Origin: Bog-756 sp963813525
GTDB lineage: Bacteria > Actinomycetota > Acidimicrobiia > Acidimicrobiales > RAAP-2
DNA length: 64,000 bases
NCBI GenBank assembly: GCA_963813525.1
Contig: CAWEZI010000005.1
Span: 868,001-932,000 of the forward strand
Direction of reading: 5' to 3'
Below the pieces are notes generated by a model. That model ran no database searches and was not told the origin of the DNA. It was given only the letters and a program-made list of their open reading frames with translations. Of the stretch, positions 7,649-14,949 are shown in pieces. Every line of letters starts with the position of its first letter. The stretch's first letter is position 1. Both the position numbers and the translations under genes were made by a program.

Positions 7649-8523
7649 GTGGCGACGTGCCCGAGCTGACCCATGCCGACATCGAAGAGCTGCTCGGCGC
7701 CTACGCCCTGGACGCCGTCGATCGGCCGACGGCTGCCCTCATCGAGGCGCACCTCGATGGGTGCGTGCGCTGCTCGGTCGAGGTGGCCCAGCACCACGAG
7801 GTGGCCGGCCTCCTGGCCAATTCCGGCGGGGCTTCGCCGGCAGGGTTGTGGGACGGAATCGCCAGCCGGCTGGACGAGGTGTCTCCGCCGTCCTGGGACG
7901 GGCTGGCCGGGCGGCTGGTGGTCGGTGACGACCGCACCGACCGGGTGCGGGACGGGGATGGCGTGGGGCAGCCACACCTGCCTCGCGAGCCGGACCGGGG
8001 GGCCACCGTGGTCCCCCTGGCCTCCAAACGACGCCGGGGCCTGGCCGCCGTGGCCACCGTCGTGGCCGCTGTGGCCGCGGTGGTGGCGCTGCTCCTCGGC
8101 ATCCAGGTCCACCATCTCGACAACCGGGTGAGTGCCCTCCAGGGCCGCTCGACCCTGACCGGTGCGGAACAGGCGGCGCTGGCCGACCCGTCCACGAAGA
8201 AGGTGACATTGGCCCCCGGGCCCGGGGCGCCTTCCCCGTCGGGGGTCAACGGAAAGGTCACCGTGGTGCTGACCTCGACGGGGACCGGTTTCGTGGAGGG
8301 TGCCGGATTGTCGGCGCTGCCCTCGGATCGCACCTACCAGCTGTGGGGGATGATCGGTGGTCGGGCCATATCCCTCGGCCTGTTGGGCCATGACCCCGGC
8401 GTCGTCCCCTTCAGCGTGGCCGGCGGCCTCTCGGTCGATGCCCTGGCCATAACGGCGGAGCACGCCGGCGGTGTGGTCCAACCCACCGAGCAACCGGTGG
8501 TGGCCGGCGACGTGAGGGCCTGA
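7645..8523 (+). CDS. Anti-sigma factor, zf-HC2/RskA type
   Basis: A membrane-anchored anti-sigma factor of 292 residues. The N-terminal cytoplasmic part has the zinc-binding HLDGCVRCSVEV motif at about 35-46. One transmembrane helix (VATVVAAVAAVVALLLGI) lies around 133-153. The extracytoplasmic domain ends with the RskA pattern YQLWGMIGGRAISLGLLG. It should sequester the upstream sigma factor until regulated proteolysis or redox change releases it. Translation is coupled through the ATGA overlap at 7645-7648. A charged linker between zinc finger and membrane (about 85-125) is rich in Asp/Arg and looks disordered. Confidence 0.88.
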   Translation: MSGDVPELTHADIEELLGAYALDAVDRPTAALIEAHLDGCVRCSVEVAQHHEVAGLLANSGGASPAGLWDGIASRLDEVSPPSWDGLAGRLVVGDDRTDRVRDGDGVGQPHLPREPDRGATVVPLASKRRRGLAAVATVVAAVAAVVALLLGIQVHHLDNRVSALQGRSTLTGAEQAALADPSTKKVTLAPGPGAPSPSGVNGKVTVVLTSTGTGFVEGAGLSALPSDRTYQLWGMIGGRAISLGLLGHDPGVVPFSVAGGLSVDALAITAEHAGGVVQPTEQPVVAGDVRA

Positions 8524-8550
8524 CCCCCCACCGCATTCGCTCCCAGTGGG

Positions 8551-8556
8551 TACGCT
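8551..8556 (+). promoter_or_regulatory. -10 box upstream of micro-ORF and LLM oxidoreductase
   Basis: TACGCT is followed after 8 nt by ATG 8565, the first codon of an 11-codon ORF, not by the start of the oxidoreductase gene. Confidence 0.4.
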
Positions 8557-8564
8557 CGGCGCCC

Positions 8565-8600
8565 ATGATGCTCAGGACCGACCCGACGGTCACGTCATGA
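8565..8600 (+). CDS. Leaderless micro-ORF coupled to LLM oxidoreductase
   Basis: ATG 8565, 8 nt after a TACGCT box, opens an 11-codon frame, MMLRTDPTVTS. Its TGA (8598-8600) overlaps the ATG (8597) of the oxidoreductase gene as ATGA. The main gene has no Shine-Dalgarno sequence, so ribosomes entering at the transcript's 5' end could be handed over by re-initiation. The peptide itself probably has no function. This is an inference from the layout. Confidence 0.4.
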   Translation: MMLRTDPTVTS

Positions 8601-9457
8601 AGATCGGCATCGCGCTGGGGACGGTCCGACCGGTTCGGTGGGCCGAGGTCACCGAGGAGGCCGACCGGCTCGGGTACGAGTCGGTATGGATGCCCGAGCA
8701 CCTGGTGCTGCCGGTGCAGTCGGACGGAAGCCCCTACGCCGGCCAGGACCATCCGCCGATCCCCTCCGACGTCCCGGTGTTCGACGCCCTGGCCTACCTC
8801 TCTTATCTGGCCGGCCGCACCGAGCAGATCCGGTTCGGGACCCACGTCTACAACATCGGTCTGCGCCATCCCTTCGTGGCGGCCCGAGCAGTGGCCACCC
8901 TCGACGTCGTGTCCGGAGGTCGCGCCGAGTTCGGGATCGGCGCCAGCTGGCTGGAGGCGGAATGGGAGGCGATGGGTCTCGACTTCGCCACTCGGGGGAA
9001 GCGGGTCGACGAGGCCCTCGGGGTCTGCCGCAGGCTGTGGACCGAGCCGGTCATCGAGCACCATGGTCAGTACTTCGATTTCGGTCCGGTCATGTTCGAA
9101 CCCAAGCCCGTCCGTTCACCCTGGCCTCCGATCCACATCGGGGGGGACGGCCCTGCCGCCCTGCGCCGCGCCGCCCTGGTGGGCGACGGGTGGATCCCCA
9201 TGAACCACACCCTCGACCAGATCCCCGCTGCCGCCGCCCGGATATCAGCCATGCGCGAGGCGGCGGGCCGGGCCGGCACGGTCGAGATCACGATGGGGGT
9301 GCCGGCCGACCTGGCGACCCTCCGTAGCGCGGCGTCGTCGGGCGTGGACCGAGCCCTCGTGCGTCCATGGGCCCGGGGGAGCCAGACCATCGACGGGCTG
9401 CGCCGCTTTGCCGACGAGGTTCTGGCCGAAGCCACCGCGCTGCCGGTGGGCGTCTGA
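8597..9457 (+). CDS. LLM-class F420-dependent oxidoreductase
   Basis: A luciferase-like (beta/alpha)8 flavin/F420 enzyme of 286 residues, of the group that includes many actinobacterial F420-dependent oxidoreductases. Features are MKIGIALGTVRPVRWAEV at the start, YESVWMPEHLVLP, the barrel-strand FGTHVYNIGLRHPF, then FGIGASWLEAEWEAMGLDF and WPPIHIGGDGPAALRRAAL. It should transfer hydride between F420H2 (or FMNH2) and an unknown substrate. ATG 8597 is favoured because family members begin at this methionine. GTG 8546 would start upstream of the likely transcription start. Only 70 bp separate it from the downstream membrane protein gene. Confidence 0.85.
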   Translation: MKIGIALGTVRPVRWAEVTEEADRLGYESVWMPEHLVLPVQSDGSPYAGQDHPPIPSDVPVFDALAYLSYLAGRTEQIRFGTHVYNIGLRHPFVAARAVATLDVVSGGRAEFGIGASWLEAEWEAMGLDFATRGKRVDEALGVCRRLWTEPVIEHHGQYFDFGPVMFEPKPVRSPWPPIHIGGDGPAALRRAALVGDGWIPMNHTLDQIPAAAARISAMREAAGRAGTVEITMGVPADLATLRSAASSGVDRALVRPWARGSQTIDGLRRFADEVLAEATALPVGV

Positions 9458-9526
9458 GCCGACCACCCCGTCCGCGCTGAGCCCGCCGTGGTGCTCGCCG
9501 TCTCTCCTTTCACTACGCTGCCGCCT

Positions 9527-9907
9527 GTGCCCATAACCCGGATCGAGTCCATGGGGTGGCTTAGGACCGCGGTGGGGATAGCCCTGATCGTCGCACCGGG
9601 GGTCCCCATGAGGCTGTCGGGCCGGGAGGAGCCGACCGGCGCCTCACTGCTCCTCATGCGGACCATCGGAATCAGGGACCTGGTGGTGGGGCTGGGGACG
9701 GTGGCCGCGGCCCGGTCTCCCGAGTCGGGGGACGGCGGGCGCTGGACCCTGGCCGCGCTGACCAGTGACACGCTCGACACGGTTGTCGGCCTGGCCTCCT
9801 TCCGCTCCATCGGAAAGAGGGACGCCTGGGCCGCTGGTGGTCTGGCTTTTCTCTTCGCCTGTGGCGACCTGGTCTCCGTCCGGGGCAGGGCCGGAGGGAC
9901 GCCGTGA
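9527..9907 (+). CDS. Hypothetical membrane protein (DUF4267-like pattern)
   Basis: A small integral membrane protein of 126 residues with three to four hydrophobic segments. It contains LLMRTIGIRDLVVGLGTVAA and TLAALTSDTLDTVVGL. The Arg-x-x-Gly-x-Arg-Asp loop between helices resembles DUF4267-type small membrane proteins; no function is known. GTG 9527 was selected because TACGCT at 9514-9519 ends 7 nt upstream, the leaderless spacing used elsewhere; GTG 9488 lies upstream of that box. Its stop overlaps the GTG of the downstream dehydrogenase (GTGA), so the two are co-translated. Confidence 0.6.
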   Translation: MPITRIESMGWLRTAVGIALIVAPGVPMRLSGREEPTGASLLLMRTIGIRDLVVGLGTVAAARSPESGDGGRWTLAALTSDTLDTVVGLASFRSIGKRDAWAAGGLAFLFACGDLVSVRGRAGGTP

Positions 9908-11115
9908 AGGTGTTGGTGATCGGAGCCGGCGGTGTGGGGTCGGCTTTCGCCCGCATCGCCGCCCGCCGGAACAGCTTCGACAAGGTGGTGATGGCCGACT
10001 TCGACCGGGGTCGGGCTGACGCGGCCGCCCTATCGGCCTCCGAGCGGTTCTCCGGTGTGGGTGTCGACGCCTCGGACGAGGGGGCCATCGCCGATCTCAT
10101 GGCGGCCGAGGCGGTCGACGCCGTGCTCAACGCCGTCGACCCCCGCTTCGTCATGCCCATCTACCGCGCCGCCCTCCGTGCGGGCATCACCTACGTGGAC
10201 ATGGCCATGTCCCTTTCCCATCCGCACCCCGACCGACCCCACACCACGACCGGGGTCAAATTGGGTGACGAGCAATTCGAGCTGGCGGCCCGGTGGGAGG
10301 AGCGGGGACAGCTGGCTCTGGTCGGCATGGGCGTCGAGCCCGGTCTGTCCGACATCTTCGCCCGCCACGCCGCGGACCGGCTCTTCTCGTCGATCGACGA
10401 GATCGGTGTGCGCGACGGCTCCAACCTGGTGGTGGACGGCTATGCGTTCTGTCCCACCTTCTCGATATGGACCACCATCGAGGAGTGTCTGAACCCTCCT
10501 GTCATCTGGGAGAAGGACCGCGGCTGGTACACCACTGCGCCGTTCAGCGAACCGGAGACCTTCGAGTTTCCGGCCGGCATCGGTCCGGTCGAATGCGTGA
10601 ACGTCGAGCACGAGGAGGTCCTTCTCATCCCCCGCTGGGTGGATGCGGAGCGTGTCACCTTCAAGTACGGCCTGGGCGACGAGTTCATCGCCGTACTCAA
10701 GACAATCCACCTGCTCGGGCTCGACTCCACCGAACGGGTGGCCGTGGGCGACGCCCGGGTCTCCCCTCGAGACGTGGTCGCCGCCTGCCTGCCCAACCCG
10801 GCACAGATCGGCGATCGTATGCACGGCCTCACCTGTGCCGGCACCTGGGTGACCGGCACCGGCACCGACGGGGAGCGGCGGGAGGTGTACCTCTATCACG
10901 TGGTCGACAACGACTGGTGCATGTCCGAGTACGGCTCACAAGCCGTCGTCTGGCAAACGGCCATCAATCCGGTTCTGGCTCTCGAGTTGATCGCCTCCGG
11001 AGCCTGGTCGGGGGTGGGACTGCTCGGACCCGAGGCGTTGCCACCGGCGCCCTTCCTCGAATTGCTCAGCGAGAGCGGAGCCCCATGGGGATTCGAGGAG
11101 CGCACCCCGAGCTGA
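9904..11115 (+). CDS. Saccharopine dehydrogenase family protein
   Basis: A 403-residue NAD(P)-dependent enzyme. A Rossmann fold opens at residue 2 with KVLVIGAGGVGSAFARIAAR, followed by the Asp of MADFDRGRADA, which reads the nucleotide ribose. The C-terminal saccharopine-dehydrogenase-like domain includes VGMGVEPGLSDIFARHAAD and VEHEEVLLIPRW. Relatives act on lysine intermediates or, in carboxynorspermidine-type enzymes, on polyamine precursors; the substrate here is not clear. It starts at GTG 9904, overlapping the previous stop. The gene stands before a small gap with a possible 43-residue membrane peptide. Confidence 0.8.
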   Translation: MKVLVIGAGGVGSAFARIAARRNSFDKVVMADFDRGRADAAALSASERFSGVGVDASDEGAIADLMAAEAVDAVLNAVDPRFVMPIYRAALRAGITYVDMAMSLSHPHPDRPHTTTGVKLGDEQFELAARWEERGQLALVGMGVEPGLSDIFARHAADRLFSSIDEIGVRDGSNLVVDGYAFCPTFSIWTTIEECLNPPVIWEKDRGWYTTAPFSEPETFEFPAGIGPVECVNVEHEEVLLIPRWVDAERVTFKYGLGDEFIAVLKTIHLLGLDSTERVAVGDARVSPRDVVAACLPNPAQIGDRMHGLTCAGTWVTGTGTDGERREVYLYHVVDNDWCMSEYGSQAVVWQTAINPVLALELIASGAWSGVGLLGPEALPPAPFLELLSESGAPWGFEERTPS

Positions 11116-11227
11116 GTGGTCGTGGGCCCCGGCACTACATTGGTCCGGTGGTCACCACCAGCCTTGTGGGTCAGCACCGGTCGTCGGCGAGTTGTCGGAC
11201 CGACCGACGGCGGAAGTGGGTGGCGTG

Positions 11228-11359
11228 ATGGTGGTTGTCTTGCTGGTGCTGTTGGCGTTGCCCACTGTGCTGTGGGTGACCACCCGATGGTTGCCGAGCA
11301 GGCGGAAGGGTCGACCGGCGGGGACCGGGGGACCGAGGCACCGTTGGTGGCAACCCTAG
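11228..11359 (+). CDS. Possible 43-aa single-span membrane peptide
   Basis: ATG 11228 (GTG 11225 just upstream) opens a 43-codon frame ending at TAG 11357-11359. The product has one hydrophobic helix, VVVLLVLLALPTVLWVTT, followed by a strongly basic tail (RWLPSRRKGR). This is typical of small bacterial membrane peptides with the tail in the cytoplasm. No Shine-Dalgarno sequence or leaderless -10 box is clear. The codon pattern fits local genes, but a chance frame cannot be excluded. Confidence 0.35.
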   Translation: MVVVLLVLLALPTVLWVTTRWLPSRRKGRPAGTGGPRHRWWQP

Positions 11360-11479
11360 GTAGTCACAGCGCAGATCAAGCGGCCCCTCTTCGGCGAAGG
11401 TTTCAGTCGCCGCACCCGGAGTTCGGCGGCGGAACCATCCTCGACGGGTACGGCGACTGAACCTGGCCACCATTGTAGC

Positions 11480-11510
11480 GCAACCTAAGTTGCATGCAAT
11501 TCGAGTTGCG
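11480..11510. promoter_or_regulatory. Inverted-repeat cluster at 3' end of HTH gene
   Basis: GCAAC, CTAA and GTTGC form a perfect 5-bp hairpin at 11480-11493. It overlaps the palindrome TTGCATGCAA (11490-11499), and another GTTGCG follows at 11505-11510. The block lies immediately beyond the stop of the minus-strand HTH gene. It could act as a transcript end or as an operator; there is no T-run. Confidence 0.35.
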
Positions 11511-11511
11511 G

Positions 11512-11898
11512 TCAGCCCTCACGGGCCTCTTTGGCGTAGCGAGAGGCCATCTGCCGCGAGAAGCCCCAGATCCGGCTCAGCTCGCTGATGGTTATCCCGT
11601 GGTCGAGAGCGGAGCGGAACGATGCCACCCGCGAAGCTCGTCGGCAGTGTTCGAGTTCGAACAGCGCCTCGTTGAGGACGTCCCTGTTCTCCGTGATCTG
11701 GGCGGCTTTGAGGGCGACCGAAAACTCGGTGGGTCCCCGCCCGTCGATGGCCCTTCGCAGGGTCTCCTCCCGCACTTCGAGGATGACCCGAAGGTTCCGC
11801 ATGGCGCCGATCAGTAGCTCGGCCTGCTCGATCGCTTCCTTGTCGTTGGTCGACAAGCCGTCGTCGGATGACAACGCATCCTCCGTCCCCTGCACCAT
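11512..11898 (-). CDS. Small helix-turn-helix protein, 128 aa
   Basis: The N-terminal two thirds are a charged helical region with LLIGAMRNLRVILEVREETL, likely for dimerisation. The C-terminus has a putative helix-turn-helix, GITISELSRIWGFSRQMASR, followed by a basic tail, which suggests DNA binding. No exact family was recognised; the arrangement recalls small sigma-like or MerR-like actinobacterial regulators. ATG 11898 is preceded, after 6 nt, by TAGGCT (11905-11910), so the transcript is probably leaderless. Two minisatellite arrays lie directly upstream of its promoter. Confidence 0.65.
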   Translation of the reverse strand: MVQGTEDALSSDDGLSTNDKEAIEQAELLIGAMRNLRVILEVREETLRRAIDGRGPTEFSVALKAAQITENRDVLNEALFELEHCRRASRVASFRSALDHGITISELSRIWGFSRQMASRYAKEAREG

Positions 11899-11904
11899 GC
11901 CGAG

Positions 11905-11910
11905 AGCCTA
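11905..11910 (-). promoter_or_regulatory. -10 box of leaderless HTH gene
   Basis: TAGGCT on the minus strand is separated by 6 nt from ATG 11898. Confidence 0.45.
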
Positions 11911-11949
11911 CGTCGGCGGTCAGCGTCCTGTTCAAGTGGCGGACGGGCC

Positions 11950-12014
11950 TGCCCGAAACGCACGCCCGACACGTGCGCCCGACACGTGCGCCCGACACGC
12001 ACGCCCGACACGCA
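11950..12014. repeat. 13-bp tandem repeat, five copies
   Basis: Units of CGCCCGACACGTG or CGCCCGACACGCA are repeated head to tail. The first copy (11950-11962) differs at two or three positions. A partial sixth unit merges into the 17-bp array to the right. The array lies between the HTH gene start and the TetR gene stop and is not coding. Confidence 0.9.
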
Positions 12015-12019
12015 CGCCC

Positions 12020-12138
12020 GACACCGCGTGCCGCCTGACACCGCGTGGCGCCTGAAACCGCGTGGCGCCTGACACCGCGTGGCGCCTGACACCGCGTGGC
12101 GCCTGACACCGCGTGGCGCCTGACACCGCGTGGCGCCT
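12020..12138. repeat. 17-bp tandem repeat, seven copies
   Basis: The unit GACACCGCGTGGCGCCT occurs seven times in direct tandem. The first copy has one G-to-C change and the third a C-to-A change; the others are identical. Each unit contains the palindrome GGCGCC. A 17-bp period is not a multiple of three, so it is unlikely to be protein-coding. The near identity indicates recent slippage or gene conversion. Confidence 0.93.
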
Positions 12139-12169
12139 GACGATCGCACCTCGCTGACTCAGCCGAGCG

Positions 12170-12883
12170 TCACGTCCGATGGACTTGACGCAGACCGGCC
12201 CAGGCGAAGTCGGCCACCCGCATAGCCAGTTCGGCCGCCTCCTGGCGACGGCGCCCATCCATTGCTTCGTGTCCGTCACTGTCGGCATTTTCTGCCACCG
12301 CCGGCGGGTCCCGACGGGCGTCGAGCCAATGGCGGCTGGCACCTTCGGCCATGCCCACCACGGCATGGGCCAGCAGCAGACGGTGCTCGGGTTCGAGACC
12401 GGCGTCGATGAGCGGATCGATGGCGTTGGCGATGGTCTCCTCCACCAGGCGGAGGGCGGCACCGAGCTCCCGGTCGTCGGGGGCGTCCCGTCCGTAGAGC
12501 AGACGGAAGGCGCGCTCGTCGGCGAACATCAGTCCGAAGTAGGCGCCGAACCCCCTCTCCACCTGTTGGCGCGGTCCGGCCGCGGCGGCGGTGGCCTCGA
12601 CGATTTCGGCCACCAGCCTGCGGGAGAAGACATCCATGAGCTCGAGATAGAGGGCCCGTTTGGAATCGAAGTGTTGATAGACCAGAGGTTTGGTCACCCC
12701 GGCCGCCTCGGCGATGTCGTCCATCGTGGTAGCGGCGTAGCCGTGCTCGGAGAAGAGCGAGAGAGCCACTTCGAAGAGTTGACGACGCCGGGCATCGGCC
12801 GTCAGACGCCGGGTGGCCGGGGCCACCGTCGGTGGGTCCGCTCCGTCGGAGGTGGACGGGTCCGTGGACACGGTGCCGCTCAT
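12170..12883 (-). CDS. TetR/AcrR family transcriptional regulator
   Basis: A 237-residue TetR-type repressor. The N-terminal helix-turn-helix spans about residues 28-75, with RRRQLFEVALSLFSEHGY, TTMDDIAEAAGVTKPLVYQH and FDSKRALYLELMD. The C-terminal ligand-binding helices contain ERGFGAYFGLMFADERAFRL. ATG 12883 was chosen because TACCAT at 12891-12896 lies 7 nt upstream; ATG 12892 overlaps that box. Target genes are unknown; the next gene downstream on the same strand is unrelated TetR-flanking repeat DNA, and the upstream neighbour is a glycosyltransferase on the same strand. Ligand unknown. Confidence 0.88.
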   Translation of the reverse strand: MSGTVSTDPSTSDGADPPTVAPATRRLTADARRRQLFEVALSLFSEHGYAATTMDDIAEAAGVTKPLVYQHFDSKRALYLELMDVFSRRLVAEIVEATAAAAGPRQQVERGFGAYFGLMFADERAFRLLYGRDAPDDRELGAALRLVEETIANAIDPLIDAGLEPEHRLLLAHAVVGMAEGASRHWLDARRDPPAVAENADSDGHEAMDGRRRQEAAELAMRVADFAWAGLRQVHRT

Positions 12884-12890
12884 GGCGGTC

Positions 12891-12896
12891 ATGGTA
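12891..12896 (-). promoter_or_regulatory. -10 box of leaderless TetR gene
   Basis: TACCAT on the minus strand, with 7 nt to ATG 12883. It overlaps the alternative ATG 12892, which argues against that start. Confidence 0.45.
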
Positions 12897-12917
12897 TCCG
12901 GGTCGGATGCCGGGCGA

Positions 12918-13988
12918 TCAGGTGCGAGGGAGGATCCGAGCGATCGTGTCGGGCAGATGGCGGGTCGAGAAGTGCTCGGAGGCCACCTTCAAATTGGCGT
13001 CCAGAAGGGCCCTGTCCGGTTTGACCAGCCAGGCGTGGAGTCGGTCCATGTCGGTGAGGCCGAACCAATCGAAGCCGAAGGCGGCCAGTTCGTGCGCCAC
13101 CGGATAGGGGCCCACGGCCAAGGGCCGGCGGTGGACGGCCGACTCCACAGCGGGGTTGCCGAAGCCCTCCCAGGTCGAGGGGAGGGTCACCACGTCGCAG
13201 GCCCGGTAGGCATCGACGACACCGATGCCGGACAGCCGGCTGGGCTCCCCCCGTAGGACCGGGCAACGGGCCTGCGCCACCAGCCCATCGAGCTCGGCGT
13301 CGTACCCGTCCTCGGCCGGCCCCAGCAACCAGTAAGTGGCCCCCAGGTCGGCCGCCACCTGCATCCCGCCGCCCACGTTCTTGCGGGGTATGGCCCGCGT
13401 GGGCTGCAGGACCAGCCGGTCGTCGTCGGCCACACCCAGCGCCCGGCGTACGGCGGCCCGTCGCTCATCGGCCAGCTCGTCGCCGTGGTCGTCGATCCGG
13501 CCGGCGGCTGTGTCCCCGGCGTCGATGTCGAAGGCGTTGTAGACGGTGGCGGCCACCATCCCCCGGTCGGCCAGCTGGCGCCGGCTCAGCTCGTTGATGG
13601 TCACGTGACGCCACCGAGGATCATCGGGCACGGCGTGCCCGATGAACTGGGGGCGTTGCCAGGGCAGGTCGTGGTGCCGGAGGATGGCCGGGCGGCCGCG
13701 CAGGACGTCGGCCACCCGGTCGCGGGCGGCAGGATTGAGGGGGAGCGAGCAGAGGTTCTCCACCACGACGATGTCGGCATCGGCCAGGGAGGCCTCGAGC
13801 TCGGCCCGCCCCGGTGGTTCGGGGGCCCCGATGTCGAGTCCCGGGAGGAGCCGGTCGACCGGCCCGGAACCGGCCACCGTCGTCGAGGTGAAGCCCAGGG
13901 TGGCCAGGGCCCGCTGCCACTTGGCCGCCTCGATGGCGACCCCGTCGGTGCCGCCGAGGCGGAAGGAGAGGAAGGCGGCGGTCGGAAT
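12918..13988 (-). CDS. GT4-family glycosyltransferase (candidate ATT start)
   Basis: A retaining glycosyltransferase with GT-B fold, about 356 residues. The N-terminal domain includes FLSFRLGGTDGVAIEAAKW, and HHDLPWQRPQF lies mid-protein. The C-terminal nucleotide-sugar domain has PTRAIPRKNVGGGMQVAA and the diagnostic DVVTLPSTWEGFGNPAVE, whose E-x7-E-like motif binds the donor. It would add a sugar to an unknown acceptor. No ATG, GTG or TTG exists in frame between 14096 and the conserved N-terminus. A TACGGT box at 13995-14000 lies 6 nt before an ATT at 13988. The only other option, GTG 14099, overlaps the divergent crotonase gene. Confidence 0.78.
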   Translation of the reverse strand: MPTAAFLSFRLGGTDGVAIEAAKWQRALATLGFTSTTVAGSGPVDRLLPGLDIGAPEPPGRAELEASLADADIVVVENLCSLPLNPAARDRVADVLRGRPAILRHHDLPWQRPQFIGHAVPDDPRWRHVTINELSRRQLADRGMVAATVYNAFDIDAGDTAAGRIDDHGDELADERRAAVRRALGVADDDRLVLQPTRAIPRKNVGGGMQVAADLGATYWLLGPAEDGYDAELDGLVAQARCPVLRGEPSRLSGIGVVDAYRACDVVTLPSTWEGFGNPAVESAVHRRPLAVGPYPVAHELAAFGFDWFGLTDMDRLHAWLVKPDRALLDANLKVASEHFSTRHLPDTIARILPRT

Positions 13989-13994
13989 GGCGCC

Positions 13995-14000
13995 ACCGTA
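13995..14000 (-). promoter_or_regulatory. -10 box before ATT start of glycosyltransferase
   Basis: TACGGT on the minus strand, followed by GGCGCC and then ATT 13988. The 6-nt spacing is that of the other leaderless genes here. Confidence 0.4.
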
Positions 14001-14064
14001 ATGGGCGGGTTTGAGGGTGGGTCCACCGGCCGGGTCCGCCGGGCGGGAGCCGGTGTGGGCGGGA

Positions 14065-14070
14065 TAGCTT
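14065..14070 (+). promoter_or_regulatory. -10 box of leaderless crotonase gene
   Basis: TAGCTT, 6 nt before GTG 14077. Confidence 0.45.
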
Positions 14071-14076
14071 CGTCGG

Positions 14077-14949
14077 GTGCCCGCAGACCACGACGACACG
14101 GCGCCTTCCGCTTCCGGGACCGGCGACGACCTCCTCGTCCATCGGGACGGCGCCGTGCTCACCCTCACCATCAACCGACCGGAGCGACGTAACGCCATGA
14201 CCTGGGAGGTCATCGCTGGGCTGCGCCGCCATCTGGCCCAGGCCAAGTTCGATCCGGCGGTGCGGGTGGTGGTCTTGGCCGGAAGTGGCGATCAGGCCTT
14301 CTGTGCCGGGGCCGACCTGTCGGGCATGGTGGGGGCCGAGGCCGCCCACGACGACCCGTTCGCCGGGCACCACCGGGCCCGGGGGTGGCTGGCCGAGCTG
14401 TTCGAGGAGATGTGGCATCTGGGCAAGCCGACGGTGGCCCGGGTGCAGGGTTGGGCCATGGCCGGAGGATTCGGGCTGGCCCTGGCCTGCGACATGCTGA
14501 TCGCCTCCGATCAGGCCCGATTCGGCGCGCCCGAGCTCAACGTGGGTCTCTGGCCCTACATGGTCACCGTCCCCATGCTGCGCTCGATGCCACCCAAAAA
14601 GGCCCTCGAGCTCATGCTGACCAGTCGGGTGGTGGGCGCCGAGGAGGCCGAGCGGATCGGGTTCGTCAGCCGGGTGGTCCCTCCCGACCAGCTCGATGCC
14701 GAAGTGGCAGCGGTGGCCGCCGTCCTCGCCTCCAAGCCGCCGGGTGTGATGAGGATGGGCCGCGAATCGTTCTACTCTGTACTGGACTCGGCGGCCACCG
14801 AGGCTCTGCCCTACCTGCACGCCATGCTCACGGTGACCAGCCAGACGGCCGAGGCGGCGGAAGGGATCGCCGCCTTCACCGAGAAGCGACCACCGTCGTG
14901 GCAGATCGCCGCCGACCATACTGGGACTCAGGGAACGGAGCCGATCTGA
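14077..14949 (+). CDS. Enoyl-CoA hydratase/isomerase (crotonase) family protein
   Basis: A 290-residue crotonase-fold enzyme. It shows LTLTINRPERRNAMTWEV, the oxyanion-hole segment FCAGADLSGMVGAEAAHDDP, and QGWAMAGGFGLALACDMLI. The second part has LNVGLWPYMVTVPMLRSM. A Glu of the hydratase pair cannot be placed with confidence, so hydratase, isomerase or another acyl-CoA activity is possible. GTG 14077 is supported by TAGCTT 6 nt upstream. The TGA overlaps the ATG of gmd (TGATG), so the two genes are transcribed together, although no metabolic link is evident. Confidence 0.85.
   Translation: MPADHDDTAPSASGTGDDLLVHRDGAVLTLTINRPERRNAMTWEVIAGLRRHLAQAKFDPAVRVVVLAGSGDQAFCAGADLSGMVGAEAAHDDPFAGHHRARGWLAELFEEMWHLGKPTVARVQGWAMAGGFGLALACDMLIASDQARFGAPELNVGLWPYMVTVPMLRSMPPKKALELMLTSRVVGAEEAERIGFVSRVVPPDQLDAEVAAVAAVLASKPPGVMRMGRESFYSVLDSAATEALPYLHAMLTVTSQTAEAAEGIAAFTEKRPPSWQIAADHTGTQGTEPI

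Noticed and set aside
11950..12138. CRISPR array
   Set aside because: Units are 13 and 17 bp in direct contact without spacers, and there are no cas genes.
14099..14246. Longer N-terminus for the GT4 glycosyltransferase
   Set aside because: The extra residues are low-complexity Arg/Ser/Trp, and the frame would overlap the divergent crotonase gene by up to 170 bp.
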